A model generated the notes under the pieces. It saw nothing but the letters and a program-made list of their open reading frames with translations. It ran no database searches and was not told the DNA's origin. A program made the translations under genes and the position numbers. Shown here in pieces: positions 51,599 through 60,855 of a stretch of DNA of 64,000 bases (its first letter is position 1; the number at the start of each line of letters is the position of its first letter). Origin of the DNA: CAILUG01 sp038125665 (lineage in GTDB: Bacteria > Pseudomonadota > Gammaproteobacteria > Pseudomonadales > Pseudohongiellaceae); contig JAYPEI010000001.1 in NCBI GenBank assembly GCA_038125665.1, positions 62,001 through 126,000 on the forward strand, in the 5' to 3' direction.

Positions 51599-53011
51599 AT
51601 GTTAGATTTTGATCCATTCCTGTTGGCAAGGTTACAGTTCGCTGCCAACATCAGCTTTCATATTCTGTTTCCAACTATTTCCATTGGCTTGTGCTGGGTT
51701 CTTGTATATTTCAGAGCACGCTTCACAAATACAGGCGATGTTGACTACGAACATGCTTATTACTTTTGGGTAAAAATGTTCGCCCTCACATTTGCCATAG
51801 GAGTTGTTTCTGGAATCACCATGAGTTTTCAGTTTGGCACTAACTGGCCTGGATTTATGTCCAAGGCTGGAAATATAGCAGGCCCTCTGCTGGGCTATGA
51901 AGTCCTCACGGCATTTTTCCTGGAAGCCACTTTCCTGGGTGTTATGTTATTTGGTAAACACAGAGTATCTAACCGTGTACACCTGCTTGCTGGCACTTTG
52001 GTTGCCATAGGAACTTCCTCCTCAGCGTTTTGGATTCTAAGTCTAAACTCCTGGATGCAGACCCCCGCTGGTTATGAGGTGGTTGAAGGAATTTTCTATC
52101 CAGCCAATTGGCTGGCTATCATCTTTAACCCTTCTTTCCCCTATCGTCTGGCACATATGCTCACGGCGTGTTTACTCACAGCGGCTTTCTTGTTGATGGG
52201 GGTCAGTAGCTGGCGAAGACTCGGAGGGATAGACCAAGTGGCCAGTGGGAAAGTCTTCAAAACCGGTTTAATCATGGCTTTAGTCCTAGCCCCTCTACAA
52301 ATATTTATCGGTGACATGCATGGTTTAAATACCCTAAAACATCAACCTGCCAAAATCGCTGCTATTGAGGCTATCTGGGAAACTAAAGAAGGAGCCCCTT
52401 TTACTCTTTTTGCTGTTCCTGATGAAAAAAGAAAAACAAATAGATATGCCCTGGAAATACCCAAAGCGGCAAGCCTTGTGCTCACACACAAGGCTGATGG
52501 TCAAATTCGTGGGTTAAATGAATTTGAGGGTAAGCACCCTCCTGTGGCCCCATTATTTTATTCCTTTCGTATAATGGTTTCCATCGGCATGCTAATGCTC
52601 TTCTCTGCTTTCTGGTTCGGCTACACACTTTTCATTCGCAAAGAGAACCTATCACGATGGCAACTTAAACTGAGTTCCTGGATGACATTCTCTGGCTGGG
52701 GAGCAGTATTGTCGGGGTGGTATGTAACAGAAATTGGCCGTCAACCCTGGCTTGTCTATGGTCAGCTCAGCGTAATTGATGCCGTGGCGGAACACAGTGG
52801 AGGAATGGTTTTCAGCACGTTGATGCTTTGGCTGATAATTTACGTTTCTGTTTTGTATTTCTATATAACTACGATGCGACTAATGGCCAAGAAGCCATTA
52901 ACAGATTTATTGCAAACAATTCAACATTATCCCTCAATACCTGGGCAGGAGTCTCAGCTTTTATCTAAGCCCTCATCACAAAAGGTTAAGCCTGGAGAAC
53001 ACCAATTATGA
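51599..53011 (+). CDS. cydA: Cytochrome bd quinol oxidase subunit I, cyanide-insensitive type
   Basis: Subunit I binds the haems and oxidises quinol. The protein begins MLDFDPFLLARLQFAANISFHILFP-like sequence (first 20 residues decisive), so the ATG at 51599 is the real start; the open frame 35 codons upstream is not conserved. It has about nine membrane helices, TMSFQFGTNWPGFM near the haem region, and TEIGRQPWLVYG (GRQPW about 379-383). The 470-residue length and short Q-loop match the CioA form rather than E. coli CydA. bd oxidases resist sulfide, which suits the neighbouring sulfide-oxidation genes. The stop overlaps cydB (ATGA). Confidence 0.95.
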   Translation: MLDFDPFLLARLQFAANISFHILFPTISIGLCWVLVYFRARFTNTGDVDYEHAYYFWVKMFALTFAIGVVSGITMSFQFGTNWPGFMSKAGNIAGPLLGYEVLTAFFLEATFLGVMLFGKHRVSNRVHLLAGTLVAIGTSSSAFWILSLNSWMQTPAGYEVVEGIFYPANWLAIIFNPSFPYRLAHMLTACLLTAAFLLMGVSSWRRLGGIDQVASGKVFKTGLIMALVLAPLQIFIGDMHGLNTLKHQPAKIAAIEAIWETKEGAPFTLFAVPDEKRKTNRYALEIPKAASLVLTHKADGQIRGLNEFEGKHPPVAPLFYSFRIMVSIGMLMLFSAFWFGYTLFIRKENLSRWQLKLSSWMTFSGWGAVLSGWYVTEIGRQPWLVYGQLSVIDAVAEHSGGMVFSTLMLWLIIYVSVLYFYITTMRLMAKKPLTDLLQTIQHYPSIPGQESQLLSKPSSQKVKPGEHQL

Positions 53012-53994
53012 TGGATTTTTTGCTACCACACCTCTTTGCTACCGTGATGGGCTTTGCACTGCTGATGTATGTGATCCTTGATGGATACGATCTTGGTGTT
53101 GGCATCTTACTCCTACTCGCCAAGGATCAATATAAAGACCAAATGATAGCTTCTATAGGCCCCTTCTGGGACGCTAATGAAACTTGGATAGTGCTGGGTG
53201 TAGGGGTCTTATTAATTGCCTTTCCTCAAGCACATGGGATCATATTAACGTCTTTGTATTTACCTGCCACACTCATGTTGGTTGGTCTTGTACTTCGAGG
53301 TATTGCTTTTGATTTCCGCGTGAAAGCAGCCTCCGGTCAAAAACATATGTGGAACTATGTTTTTTTTGTCGGATCTTTGCTTGCCGCTTGTTGTCAGGGT
53401 TGGATGCTAGGCTCATACATTAGTGGTATGGACAACTCAACTACTAATTTTATTTTTTCTGGACTCACAGCTGTGGGGCTCCCAACACTCTATATTATGC
53501 TTGGCTCTTGTTGGTTATTATGCCGAGTTGAAGGACCACTAAATAAAAGGGCCTGGCATTGGGCCAAAATAGGCTGGCTTCCCCTCGGATTTGCTATGCT
53601 CATTGTGTCAATGGCCACACCGCTTGTCTCTACAGAAATAGCTAGCCGTTGGTTTACTCTTCCGCAGCTGATTGGCCTACTCCCTGTACCCCTTCTAAGT
53701 GTGGGCGCCTATTTATGGATAGGGCTGGTTGTCTACGGGATTATTCAGGGAAGACCTCTCCATCTGCTGCTCAGCTTAGCTTTGATTTGTTTACTCTCTG
53801 CTTTAGGCTTGGCCTACAGTATTTATCCGGACATATTGATCGGTCGCATGACTATCATAGAAGCAGCGGCAGATACATCCTCTTTACAGTTTACCCTTTG
53901 GGGAGTGCTGATTGCCGTGCCAGTTATTCTCTTGTATACCATTTTTGTCTATCGCATTTTTTCAGGCAAAGTAACACCTGAAACTACTTACTAA
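53008..53994 (+). CDS. cydB: Cytochrome bd quinol oxidase subunit II
   Basis: A 328-residue subunit with about eight helices, paired with cydA. Family signs are GFALLMYVILDGYDLGVGIL near the N-terminus, IGPFWDANETWIVLGVG, and LVLRGIAFDFR. A GGAG site lies within the end of cydA. Two ATG codons in tandem begin the frame and either may be used. No cydX-like short gene follows; the gap to the persulfide dioxygenase is only 17 bases, so the genes are likely one operon. Confidence 0.95.
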   Translation: MMDFLLPHLFATVMGFALLMYVILDGYDLGVGILLLLAKDQYKDQMIASIGPFWDANETWIVLGVGVLLIAFPQAHGIILTSLYLPATLMLVGLVLRGIAFDFRVKAASGQKHMWNYVFFVGSLLAACCQGWMLGSYISGMDNSTTNFIFSGLTAVGLPTLYIMLGSCWLLCRVEGPLNKRAWHWAKIGWLPLGFAMLIVSMATPLVSTEIASRWFTLPQLIGLLPVPLLSVGAYLWIGLVVYGIIQGRPLHLLLSLALICLLSALGLAYSIYPDILIGRMTIIEAAADTSSLQFTLWGVLIAVPVILLYTIFVYRIFSGKVTPETTY

Positions 53995-54011
53995 AAGACG
54001 GGGAATTTCAT

Positions 54012-54896
54012 ATGTCTATTAACATAGATCACATCATCAAGCCTGTTATCTACGCATTTTTTGATAAAGACTCATCCACCTTTACATACATCGTCAAAGA
54101 TCCCAACTCCTCAGCATGTGCCATCGTGGATTCTGTTATGGATCTAGACTATGCCTCTGGAACAATCAGCCTTGGCAGCGCTGATACGATCATTAAGTTT
54201 ATTCTTGAACACAAGATGACTCTCGAGTTACAAATTGAAACTCATGTTCATGCTGATCACCTCTCAGCTGCACCTTACATTCAAGATAAACTAGGAGGGA
54301 AGATTGGTATCGGAGAAAAGATTACCGTTGTACAAGACACTTTCGGCAAAATCTTTAATGAGGGCACCGAATTCGCGCGTGATGGCTCACAATTCGATAT
54401 ATTATTTACCGATGGTCAAAAATATAAAATAGGCACTCTTGAGTGCATCGCGCTACATACTCCAGGTCATACTCCCGCCTGCATGACACATCTCATCGGA
54501 GATGCAGCCTTTGTTGGGGATACACTATTCATGCCTGACATTGGAACTGCAAGAGCAGACTTTCCAGGGGGAAATGCTGAGGCTCTTTACAATTCCATTC
54601 AACATATCTTTGAGCTACCTGAAAACACCCGTCTCTTTATGTGCCATGACTACCCAGAAACACGTGAGGTGGAATATGAAACAACAATAGCTGAGGAAAA
54701 AGCACATAATATTCATATTCGCGATGGCATAAGTAAGGAAAAATATGTGAATATGCGAGAATCACGAGACAAGACATTATCTATGCCAAGGTTAATTTTG
54801 CCTTCTTTGCAGGTAAATATGCGTGCAGGACATTTGCCACCTGAAGAAAGCAATGGACTGGCCTATCTTAAAATTCCAGTCAATGCTTTCAGATAA
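54012..54896 (+). CDS. Persulfide dioxygenase-type metallo-beta-lactamase-fold protein
   Basis: A 294-residue enzyme of the ETHE1/PDO-Blh group that oxidises glutathione persulfide to sulfite. Metal ligands are ETHVHADHLSAAP (about H78, H80, D82, H83), the PGHTPA His (about 153), GD (about D170), and CHDY (about H212). The MPDIGTARADFPGG segment is typical of PDO and Blh. GGGGAA precedes the ATG. It lies between cydB and the SQR fusion. Blh-type proteins of plant-associated bacteria share this fold and the partner sulfurtransferase domain, here located on the next gene. Confidence 0.92.
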   Translation: MSINIDHIIKPVIYAFFDKDSSTFTYIVKDPNSSACAIVDSVMDLDYASGTISLGSADTIIKFILEHKMTLELQIETHVHADHLSAAPYIQDKLGGKIGIGEKITVVQDTFGKIFNEGTEFARDGSQFDILFTDGQKYKIGTLECIALHTPGHTPACMTHLIGDAAFVGDTLFMPDIGTARADFPGGNAEALYNSIQHIFELPENTRLFMCHDYPETREVEYETTIAEEKAHNIHIRDGISKEKYVNMRESRDKTLSMPRLILPSLQVNMRAGHLPPEESNGLAYLKIPVNAFR

Positions 54897-55044
54897 AAAG
54901 CCAGATAATTTAGGTAGTAATATTCGAATAATTCTCTTTTTTTAAACAACTCAGGAACCTATAAGTGAATCATACCGCCAAGTAATGTTGATACTAAAAA
55001 GTAAGGTAGTAGTTGACTCATTAACCTATCAGGAGGGGACAGAC

Positions 55045-56748
55045 ATGCAAACTATAAAATTAGACCAAGACTTTTCAATATCTGATCAAATTACTGTAGC
55101 AGATATCCAAACACTCAAGGAGGCTGGAATCAAGGTGCTTATCAGTAACAGACCGGATGGTGAAGCCAACGATCAGCCTACTAATGCTGAACTTGCTGCC
55201 GCTGCCCGCGATGCTGGATTGACCTATCAAGAGGTACCTGTTGTTCTCGACACAATCAATGCTGCTAATGTTCGTGATTTTGCTAAGGCATGTAAAGCCG
55301 GTCTAAAGACTCATGCCTTCTGTCGTAGTGGCGCTAGATCCTCTAATCTTTATGGCCTTAAAAAGCTAATGCAAGGAGAACCAGCTGATGTTGTCATTGC
55401 TGGAGCTGCAACAGCTGGAGTGAACTTAACAACAATGCCAGCCAAATTTGCTTCAGTCATCAAGGAACTGACAGAGAGTTTTACATCTTTGCCCCTGCAA
55501 CATAACTGCAGTATTCTCATTGTAGGAGGCGGTGCAGGCGGTATTGCAGTAGCGGCAAGCTTGCTCAAACGTAGGCCGGGTTTAGACATCGCCATTGTTG
55601 AACCCTCGGACGAGCATCACTACCAACCAGGTTATACTATGATTGGTGGCGGCATTTTTAAAAGTACAGATGTCGTAAAACCTGAGGCTCAGGTTATCCC
55701 CAAAGGGGTCACATGGATCAAAGCAAGTGTGACACATTTTTTACCGGAGTCTAACCAAGTAGTTTTAGATGACGACACCAAAGTTAGCTACGAGCGTTTG
55801 GTTGTTTGTCCTGGGCTAAAACTAAATTGGGATGCCGTGTCTGGTCTTCGTGAGAGTATAGGTAAATATGGGGTCACTTCGAACTATGATCCCCGTTATG
55901 CCCCTTATACCTGGGAATTAGTACAATCCTTGAAAAGTGGCACGGCCATTTTCACGCAACCGCCCATGCCAATCAAATGTGCTGGAGCACCACAAAAAGC
56001 ACTCTATCTCAGCGCTGATTATTGGCTAAAACAAGCTTGCCTAGACTCAATAGATATTCACTTCTGCAATGCTGGTCCTGTTCTTTTTGGAGTCAAAGAT
56101 TATGTTCCTGCACTGATGCAGTATATTGAACGCTACAAAGCCAAACTCGATTTTGGCCATAACTTGATAAAAGTAGATGGCCCTAATCAAACTGCCACCT
56201 TTGCAACTACGGACGCAAATGGCCAGTCAAAGCAGAGGGAAATCAAGTTTGACATGCTTCATGTCTGCCCCCCTCAATGTGCCCCAGACTTCATAAGAAA
56301 CTCTCCATTAGCCGATTTTGGGGGTTGGGTTTCAGTTGACCCTAAAACTCTCCAACATACTCGTTACAGTAACATATGGGGACTCGGAGATGGTACAAAT
56401 ACGCCAAACGCCAAAACTGCGGCAGCGGTTCGTAAACAGGCCCCTACTGTCGCTATGAATCTTCTAGCTGATATTGATAATAAAAATGCCGTGGCCAGTT
56501 ATAACGGCTATGGCGCATGTCCACTGACAGTAGAGCGAGGCAAAGTTGTGCTCGCTGAATTCGCTTACGGCGGCAAGTTAGACCCCTCATTACCCAATTG
56601 GATTCTAGATGGCAGAGGACCAACTTCACTGGCGTGGATATTGAAAAAAACTCTCATGCCAAGTTTGTATTATGACTTTATGTTCAAGGGGCATGAACCC
56701 CTTGTAACTCTTGAGAAGTTAAAGCAGGAGACAGCGATCAACAATTAA
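55045..56748 (+). CDS. Sulfurtransferase-sulfide:quinone oxidoreductase fusion
   Basis: A 567-residue two-domain enzyme. Residues 1-110 are a TIGR01244/DSP-like sulfurtransferase domain with AFCRSGARSSN (CxxxxR loop, Cys93), matching the domain fused to Blh proteins elsewhere. From about residue 152 follows a type II sulfide:quinone oxidoreductase: ILIVGGGAGGIAVAASLL (FAD), HHYQPGYTMIGGG, IKCAGAPQKALYLS (Cys312), GLGDGTNTPNAKTAAA, and NGYGACPLT (Cys492). Cys312 and Cys492 align with the two redox cysteines of human SQOR. The ATG at 55045 has AGGAGG at 55031; the open frame 20 codons upstream is not conserved. The sulfurtransferase could accept the SQR persulfide directly (inference). Confidence 0.93.
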   Translation: MQTIKLDQDFSISDQITVADIQTLKEAGIKVLISNRPDGEANDQPTNAELAAAARDAGLTYQEVPVVLDTINAANVRDFAKACKAGLKTHAFCRSGARSSNLYGLKKLMQGEPADVVIAGAATAGVNLTTMPAKFASVIKELTESFTSLPLQHNCSILIVGGGAGGIAVAASLLKRRPGLDIAIVEPSDEHHYQPGYTMIGGGIFKSTDVVKPEAQVIPKGVTWIKASVTHFLPESNQVVLDDDTKVSYERLVVCPGLKLNWDAVSGLRESIGKYGVTSNYDPRYAPYTWELVQSLKSGTAIFTQPPMPIKCAGAPQKALYLSADYWLKQACLDSIDIHFCNAGPVLFGVKDYVPALMQYIERYKAKLDFGHNLIKVDGPNQTATFATTDANGQSKQREIKFDMLHVCPPQCAPDFIRNSPLADFGGWVSVDPKTLQHTRYSNIWGLGDGTNTPNAKTAAAVRKQAPTVAMNLLADIDNKNAVASYNGYGACPLTVERGKVVLAEFAYGGKLDPSLPNWILDGRGPTSLAWILKKTLMPSLYYDFMFKGHEPLVTLEKLKQETAINN

Positions 56749-56755
56749 ATCGACG

Positions 56756-58477
56756 ATGAGACTAAAGATGTTTAAACGGATCTTACCCTGTACTGTCTGG
56801 CTTGCAAAATATGACAGACAAATCCTCACAAGTGATGTACTGGCAGCAGTGATAGTCACCGTCATGCTAATCCCGCAATCACTAGCTTATGCATTGCTTG
56901 CGGGGATGCCCCCAGAAACTGGCCTCTATGCGAGCATCTTACCCCTAATACTTTATGCAATATTCGGTACTAGCCGGACATTAGCTGTAGGGCCAGTGGC
57001 AGTTGTTTCATTGATGACAGCAGCGGCCGCAAGTGAGGTGGCAGCCAGTGGTTTGGTTACTCATATTGAAGCTGCGATGATGCTGGCGTTAATTTCAGGA
57101 ATACTACTAGCGTTGATAGGTATGCTTCGACTGGGCTTCCTAGCAAACTTTCTCTCACACCCAGTAGTTTCAGGTTTTATTAGTGCCTCAGGAATCATTA
57201 TTGCACTTAGTCAGTTGAAACATTTTTTAGGTATTTCTGCAAACGGCGATACTTTGATAGAACTGCTAGAAACACTGATTCGCAACGTTTCTAACACAAA
57301 CTTTTACACAGTGAGCGTAGGAAGTTTTGCCCTTTTGATACTTATCTGGGCTCGAACTGGGCTGAAATCAATTCTGAAATCGATGGGATGGAATACATTT
57401 TATGTCAATACGGCTGTAAGGATTGCTCCTGTTTTTGCTGTCATATTAACCTCGCTTGCAGCCTACCTATTTCGCCTAGATCAACTCGGGGTAAAATTGA
57501 TGGGAGAAATTCCCTCGGGTCTACCTTCATTATCTTTACCTCCCTTGGAATTTACAGTTATTCAGTATCTACTGCTTCCAGCGCTGATGCTCTCAATAAT
57601 AGGCTATGTGGAGTCTGTATCAGTTGGGAGAACGCTAGCAGCTCGAAAAAAACAGAAAATAGATCCCGACCAAGAGTTGATTGGACTTGGTGCAGCCAAC
57701 CTTGGTGCAAGTATCAGTGGAGGTTTTCCTGTCACTGGCGGCTTCAGCAGATCTATAGTCAACTACGATGCTGGTGCAGAAACACCTGCTGCCTCTTTCT
57801 TCACTGCAATAGGTATCGCTTTAGCGACTATACTTCTGACGCAATACCTTGCTTGGCTGCCAAATGCCACACTCGGCACCACTATTATCATTGCAGTGCT
57901 TTCCTTGGTTGATTTAAAAATTCTTAAAACAACTTGGAACTATTCACGCTCTGACTTTGCCGCTGTAAGCCTTACCATGGGTATGACATTGATTTTCGGT
58001 GTAGAAATTGGTGTCAGTACTGGAGTGCTAATCTCGCTTTTCTTGCACCTTTACAAGACCTCACGCCCTCATATAGCAGAAGTTGGTTTAATTTCTGGAA
58101 CAGAGCATTTCCGTAATATTCTTCGGCACAAGGTAAAGACTTACAATGATTTACTTTTACTACGAGTTGATTCAAGGCTTTACTTTCCCAATGCTTCCTT
58201 CATTGAGGATGAAATCCTCTCAACATTACTAAAGCGTCCCACTATCAAGCATGTAATCCTTCAATGTACAGGAGTAAATGAAATTGACATCTCTGCCCTT
58301 GAAGTGCTTGAAGTATTAAATGAGCGTTTACTTGAGCAAAATATAGGATTTCATTTAGCCGAAGTAAAAGGACCTGTAATGGATAAGCTAAATAAAACTC
58401 ATTTTTGTGAAGTTTTAAACGGTAAAGTAACTCTCACTCTTTACGAGGCTGTGCAAACTCTGCATCATGGAGACTAA
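56756..58477 (+). CDS. SulP-family anion transporter with STAS domain
   Basis: A 573-residue transporter. The N-terminal half has about 11-12 membrane helices with SulP signs VMLIPQSLAYALLAGMPPE-type sequence, FGTSRTLAVGPVAVVSLMT, and GGFPVTGGFSRSIVNYDAGA. A C-terminal STAS domain (about 440-565) contains HVILQCTGVNEIDISALEVL. SulP proteins move sulfate, bicarbonate or other anions; next to the sulfide-oxidation enzymes export of sulfite or sulfate is likely (inference). It starts 7 bases after the SQR stop; an ATG four codons later is an alternative start. Follows as the fifth gene of the operon. Confidence 0.93.
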   Translation: MRLKMFKRILPCTVWLAKYDRQILTSDVLAAVIVTVMLIPQSLAYALLAGMPPETGLYASILPLILYAIFGTSRTLAVGPVAVVSLMTAAAASEVAASGLVTHIEAAMMLALISGILLALIGMLRLGFLANFLSHPVVSGFISASGIIIALSQLKHFLGISANGDTLIELLETLIRNVSNTNFYTVSVGSFALLILIWARTGLKSILKSMGWNTFYVNTAVRIAPVFAVILTSLAAYLFRLDQLGVKLMGEIPSGLPSLSLPPLEFTVIQYLLLPALMLSIIGYVESVSVGRTLAARKKQKIDPDQELIGLGAANLGASISGGFPVTGGFSRSIVNYDAGAETPAASFFTAIGIALATILLTQYLAWLPNATLGTTIIIAVLSLVDLKILKTTWNYSRSDFAAVSLTMGMTLIFGVEIGVSTGVLISLFLHLYKTSRPHIAEVGLISGTEHFRNILRHKVKTYNDLLLLRVDSRLYFPNASFIEDEILSTLLKRPTIKHVILQCTGVNEIDISALEVLEVLNERLLEQNIGFHLAEVKGPVMDKLNKTHFCEVLNGKVTLTLYEAVQTLHHGD

Positions 58478-58509
58478 ACTAAGCTACCTAATAAGTCGTA
58501 TCTTGTGAT

Positions 58510-59478
58510 ATGAGTGCTAAAATATTACCTTTCGAACGACAACTGCAGGATGCCCTGTACCATCTACACGCTATAGTCCCAAATACAGCTATCACTGCTG
58601 ATTTACTAGGAACTGAGCGACACAGTCACGCAATCCAAATCAGTGCAGATGGGCTTCTACTCACTGTCGGTTACAGTGTAATGGAGGCTGAATCATTATG
58701 GTTAACCAACCGCAAAGGGGCTAGTTGCACAGCCATATTGCTGGCCCAAGACCATGAGTCTGGAATTGCCTTATTGAAAGCTATCTCACCTATGAGTAGT
58801 TTCCATCTGCAGCTCGCCTTAGACTCTGAAGTGAGTGAAATGGATAAACTATTTATCATTGCTTCTGATCAAAAAGAATCTCAAGTGGTCACCTTAATAG
58901 CTAAACAAGAGTTTGCTGGTAGATGGGAATACTTGCTCGAAACGGCTTATTACACGCTGCCTTTATTTGAGCGATGGTCTGGTGCGGCTTTAGTCACTTC
59001 TGATGGTAAACTCTGTGGTATTGGATCTCTAGCCCTTGGAATTCGTTCTTTATTACATTCATCTAATCCTCAAAAAGGTCAAAACGCTGGTATTGAACCA
59101 GGCAACTTATTTATCCCAGTAGCGAGTATTGCTAGTCATATTGAACATTTAAGAGACCACGGAAAACGTCCAGGTAATCCTAGACCCTGGTTAGGAGCCC
59201 TGGTAGAAGAATATGACGCAGAGCTTCATGTTGTTGGGATCTATCATCAAGCACCAGCAGCACTTGCAGGTCTCAAGCCGGGTGACGTGATACTATCGGT
59301 AGCAAAACAACCAGTTTCAACCATGTCAGGCTTTTACCGTACACTTTGGCACTACGGGAATGCTGGGATGAGTATTCCTCTCACAGTTAGTGACGGCAAT
59401 AAGCAACGCGAAGTTTTACTCCAAAGTACAGATAGGGAGAGTTTTTTCCTGGAACATAATCAATCTAACATCAATTAA
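58510..59478 (+). CDS. Degenerate HtrA-like protein with PDZ domain, probably inactive
   Basis: A 322-residue protein with a trypsin-like N-terminal half and a C-terminal PDZ domain (about 225-310, PWLGALVEEY then AALAGLKPGDVILSV). The family catalytic His region reads GLLLTVGYSVMEAE with no His, and the Asp site reads SGIALLK with no Asp; RWSGAAL keeps the Ser (about 157). The usual GNSGG has become RWSGA. It has no signal peptide and no membrane helix, unusual for a DegP relative. It is therefore likely a scaffold or binding protein. It follows the SulP gene after 32 bases in the operon. Confidence 0.8.
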   Translation: MSAKILPFERQLQDALYHLHAIVPNTAITADLLGTERHSHAIQISADGLLLTVGYSVMEAESLWLTNRKGASCTAILLAQDHESGIALLKAISPMSSFHLQLALDSEVSEMDKLFIIASDQKESQVVTLIAKQEFAGRWEYLLETAYYTLPLFERWSGAALVTSDGKLCGIGSLALGIRSLLHSSNPQKGQNAGIEPGNLFIPVASIASHIEHLRDHGKRPGNPRPWLGALVEEYDAELHVVGIYHQAPAALAGLKPGDVILSVAKQPVSTMSGFYRTLWHYGNAGMSIPLTVSDGNKQREVLLQSTDRESFFLEHNQSNIN

Positions 59479-59488
59479 GTGATTTTTT

Positions 59489-60253
59489 ATGAAAATGCTG
59501 AGTTGGAACGTCAATGGTATTCGTGCTGTTATGAAGAAAAATTTTCTAACAGACATGCTCTTACATAATCCTGATATACTCTGCCTTCAGGAAACTAAAG
59601 CTCAAGTACACCAGATTAAGGAAACCCTTGAACCCCTTAATGGCTATCACATTTATGGTAATGAAGCAGATCGAAAAGGATATTCAGGTACTGCCTTGCT
59701 TAGCAAAATTCAACCACTCAGCGTAAATTATGATATAGGTGTTGCAGAACATGATTGTGAAGGGCGCGTAATCACTGCAGAATATGATAAATATTATGTG
59801 GTAACCGTCTATACTCCGAATTCAGGGAGTGAATTAAAAAGACTTGCTTATCGTCAACATTGGGACATAGCTTTCCTTGAATATCTCAAGAAACTGGAAA
59901 CACATAAACAGGTTATTGTGTGTGGTGACCTCAATGTAGCCCATACTGCCCTTGACCTGGCTCGCCCAAAAGAAAACTACAATAAAGCCGCTGGTTACAT
60001 GCAGGAGGAGATAGACGGTATACAGAATCTTATTGATGCTCAGTTTGTTGATACTTTCCGTCACAAAAACCCAGAACTACAGAAATACACTTGGTGGTCT
60101 TATCGTGCTGGGGCTCGGCAGCGTAATGTAGGTTGGAGGATAGACTACTTCCTGGTATCTCGATCATTAACGAAAGACATCAAATCTGCCGATTGTCTGA
60201 ATGAAGTACATGGTTCAGACCACTGCCCGGTGATGCTTAAAATTGGCTCTTAA
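59489..60253 (+). CDS. xthA: Exodeoxyribonuclease III
   Basis: A 254-residue AP endonuclease of the ExoIII/EEP fold. Motifs are MLSWNVNGIRAV (metal Asn), ILCLQETKAQ (Glu), TVYTPNSG, VCGDLNVAHTALDLARPKEN (Asp-Asn pair), RIDYFLVSRSL and HGSDHCPVML (catalytic Asp-His). It repairs abasic sites and 3' ends. It starts 11 bases after the HtrA-like gene and may be transcribed with the sulfide operon, perhaps by chance; the activity itself is housekeeping. Confidence 0.95.
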   Translation: MKMLSWNVNGIRAVMKKNFLTDMLLHNPDILCLQETKAQVHQIKETLEPLNGYHIYGNEADRKGYSGTALLSKIQPLSVNYDIGVAEHDCEGRVITAEYDKYYVVTVYTPNSGSELKRLAYRQHWDIAFLEYLKKLETHKQVIVCGDLNVAHTALDLARPKENYNKAAGYMQEEIDGIQNLIDAQFVDTFRHKNPELQKYTWWSYRAGARQRNVGWRIDYFLVSRSLTKDIKSADCLNEVHGSDHCPVMLKIGS

Positions 60254-60335
60254 GTTACAAGCTAATAGTGGCATATTGGGCATAACCTATTCATTACTTT
60301 CTGTTATGTTTCATCTTGGTCTCGGTCTTCTCTAT

Positions 60336-60590
60336 TCACACTCTCCCAATAAAATGGAAGCGCAATTGATCTTTCCCGTCAACAACAACTTTTTCTGTAA
60401 ACATTTCGTAGGGTCGCACCCACAATAGATTGGATTTTTTTCCGTCAGGATCATTAGGGTGTGTATATAAAGTGCGATAAAGAACTAACCACTGCTCTGT
60501 TTCTGAATGACGAACAAGATCAAGGACCTCATAATCCTTTCCTTTATAATGCCGATAGCGACCTCTAGGAAGATCTGGAATTTTAAACAT
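60336..60590 (-). CDS. DUF1653 domain-containing protein
   Basis: An 84-residue protein. PRGRYRHYKGKDYEVLDLVRHSETEQWLVLYR and LLWVRPYEMFTEKVVVDGK match DUF1653, a family of small proteins with a beta-rich fold and unknown function. It is convergent with xthA and lies downstream of purF, with 265 bases of AT-rich sequence between that contain no accepted gene. Confidence 0.88.
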   Translation of the reverse strand: MFKIPDLPRGRYRHYKGKDYEVLDLVRHSETEQWLVLYRTLYTHPNDPDGKKSNLLWVRPYEMFTEKVVVDGKDQLRFHFIGRV

Positions 60591-60855
60591 AACTGCAGCC
60601 TTAGGTGGTGGAATGGGGTATTTTCCTGCAAAGAAGTTATCAAAAGCAAAACTTAACTGTAGTTTTATTAATAATTAATTATCGAAAAGCTGTATCAATT
60701 CTTTGTTTGCTTCAAAGTGAGTACGCCGTTCATATAACCTACCCAGAGGTATATTAAAGATTGGTAAGTGGATAGCGAATAGCCTCAAGCAAGGTAACAA
60801 AGAGCCAAGTTATGAATACTGGTCTTTTGCTAAGATCTACTACTTAGCAGTTTTT

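Noticed and set aside
56396..56404. Missing cysteine in the GDGTN segment of the SQR domain
   Set aside because: Human SQOR has GDCTN there, but counting back from its C-terminus puts the redox Cys379 in the later YTSCPL segment, which is conserved here as GACPL. The GDCTN Cys is not catalytic.
60660..60850. Short minus-strand frame after purF ending with NIPLGRLYERRTHFEANKE
   Set aside because: It reads like protein but has no ATG, no ribosome site, and is only about 45 codons between stops; it could be a decayed gene end but cannot be supported.
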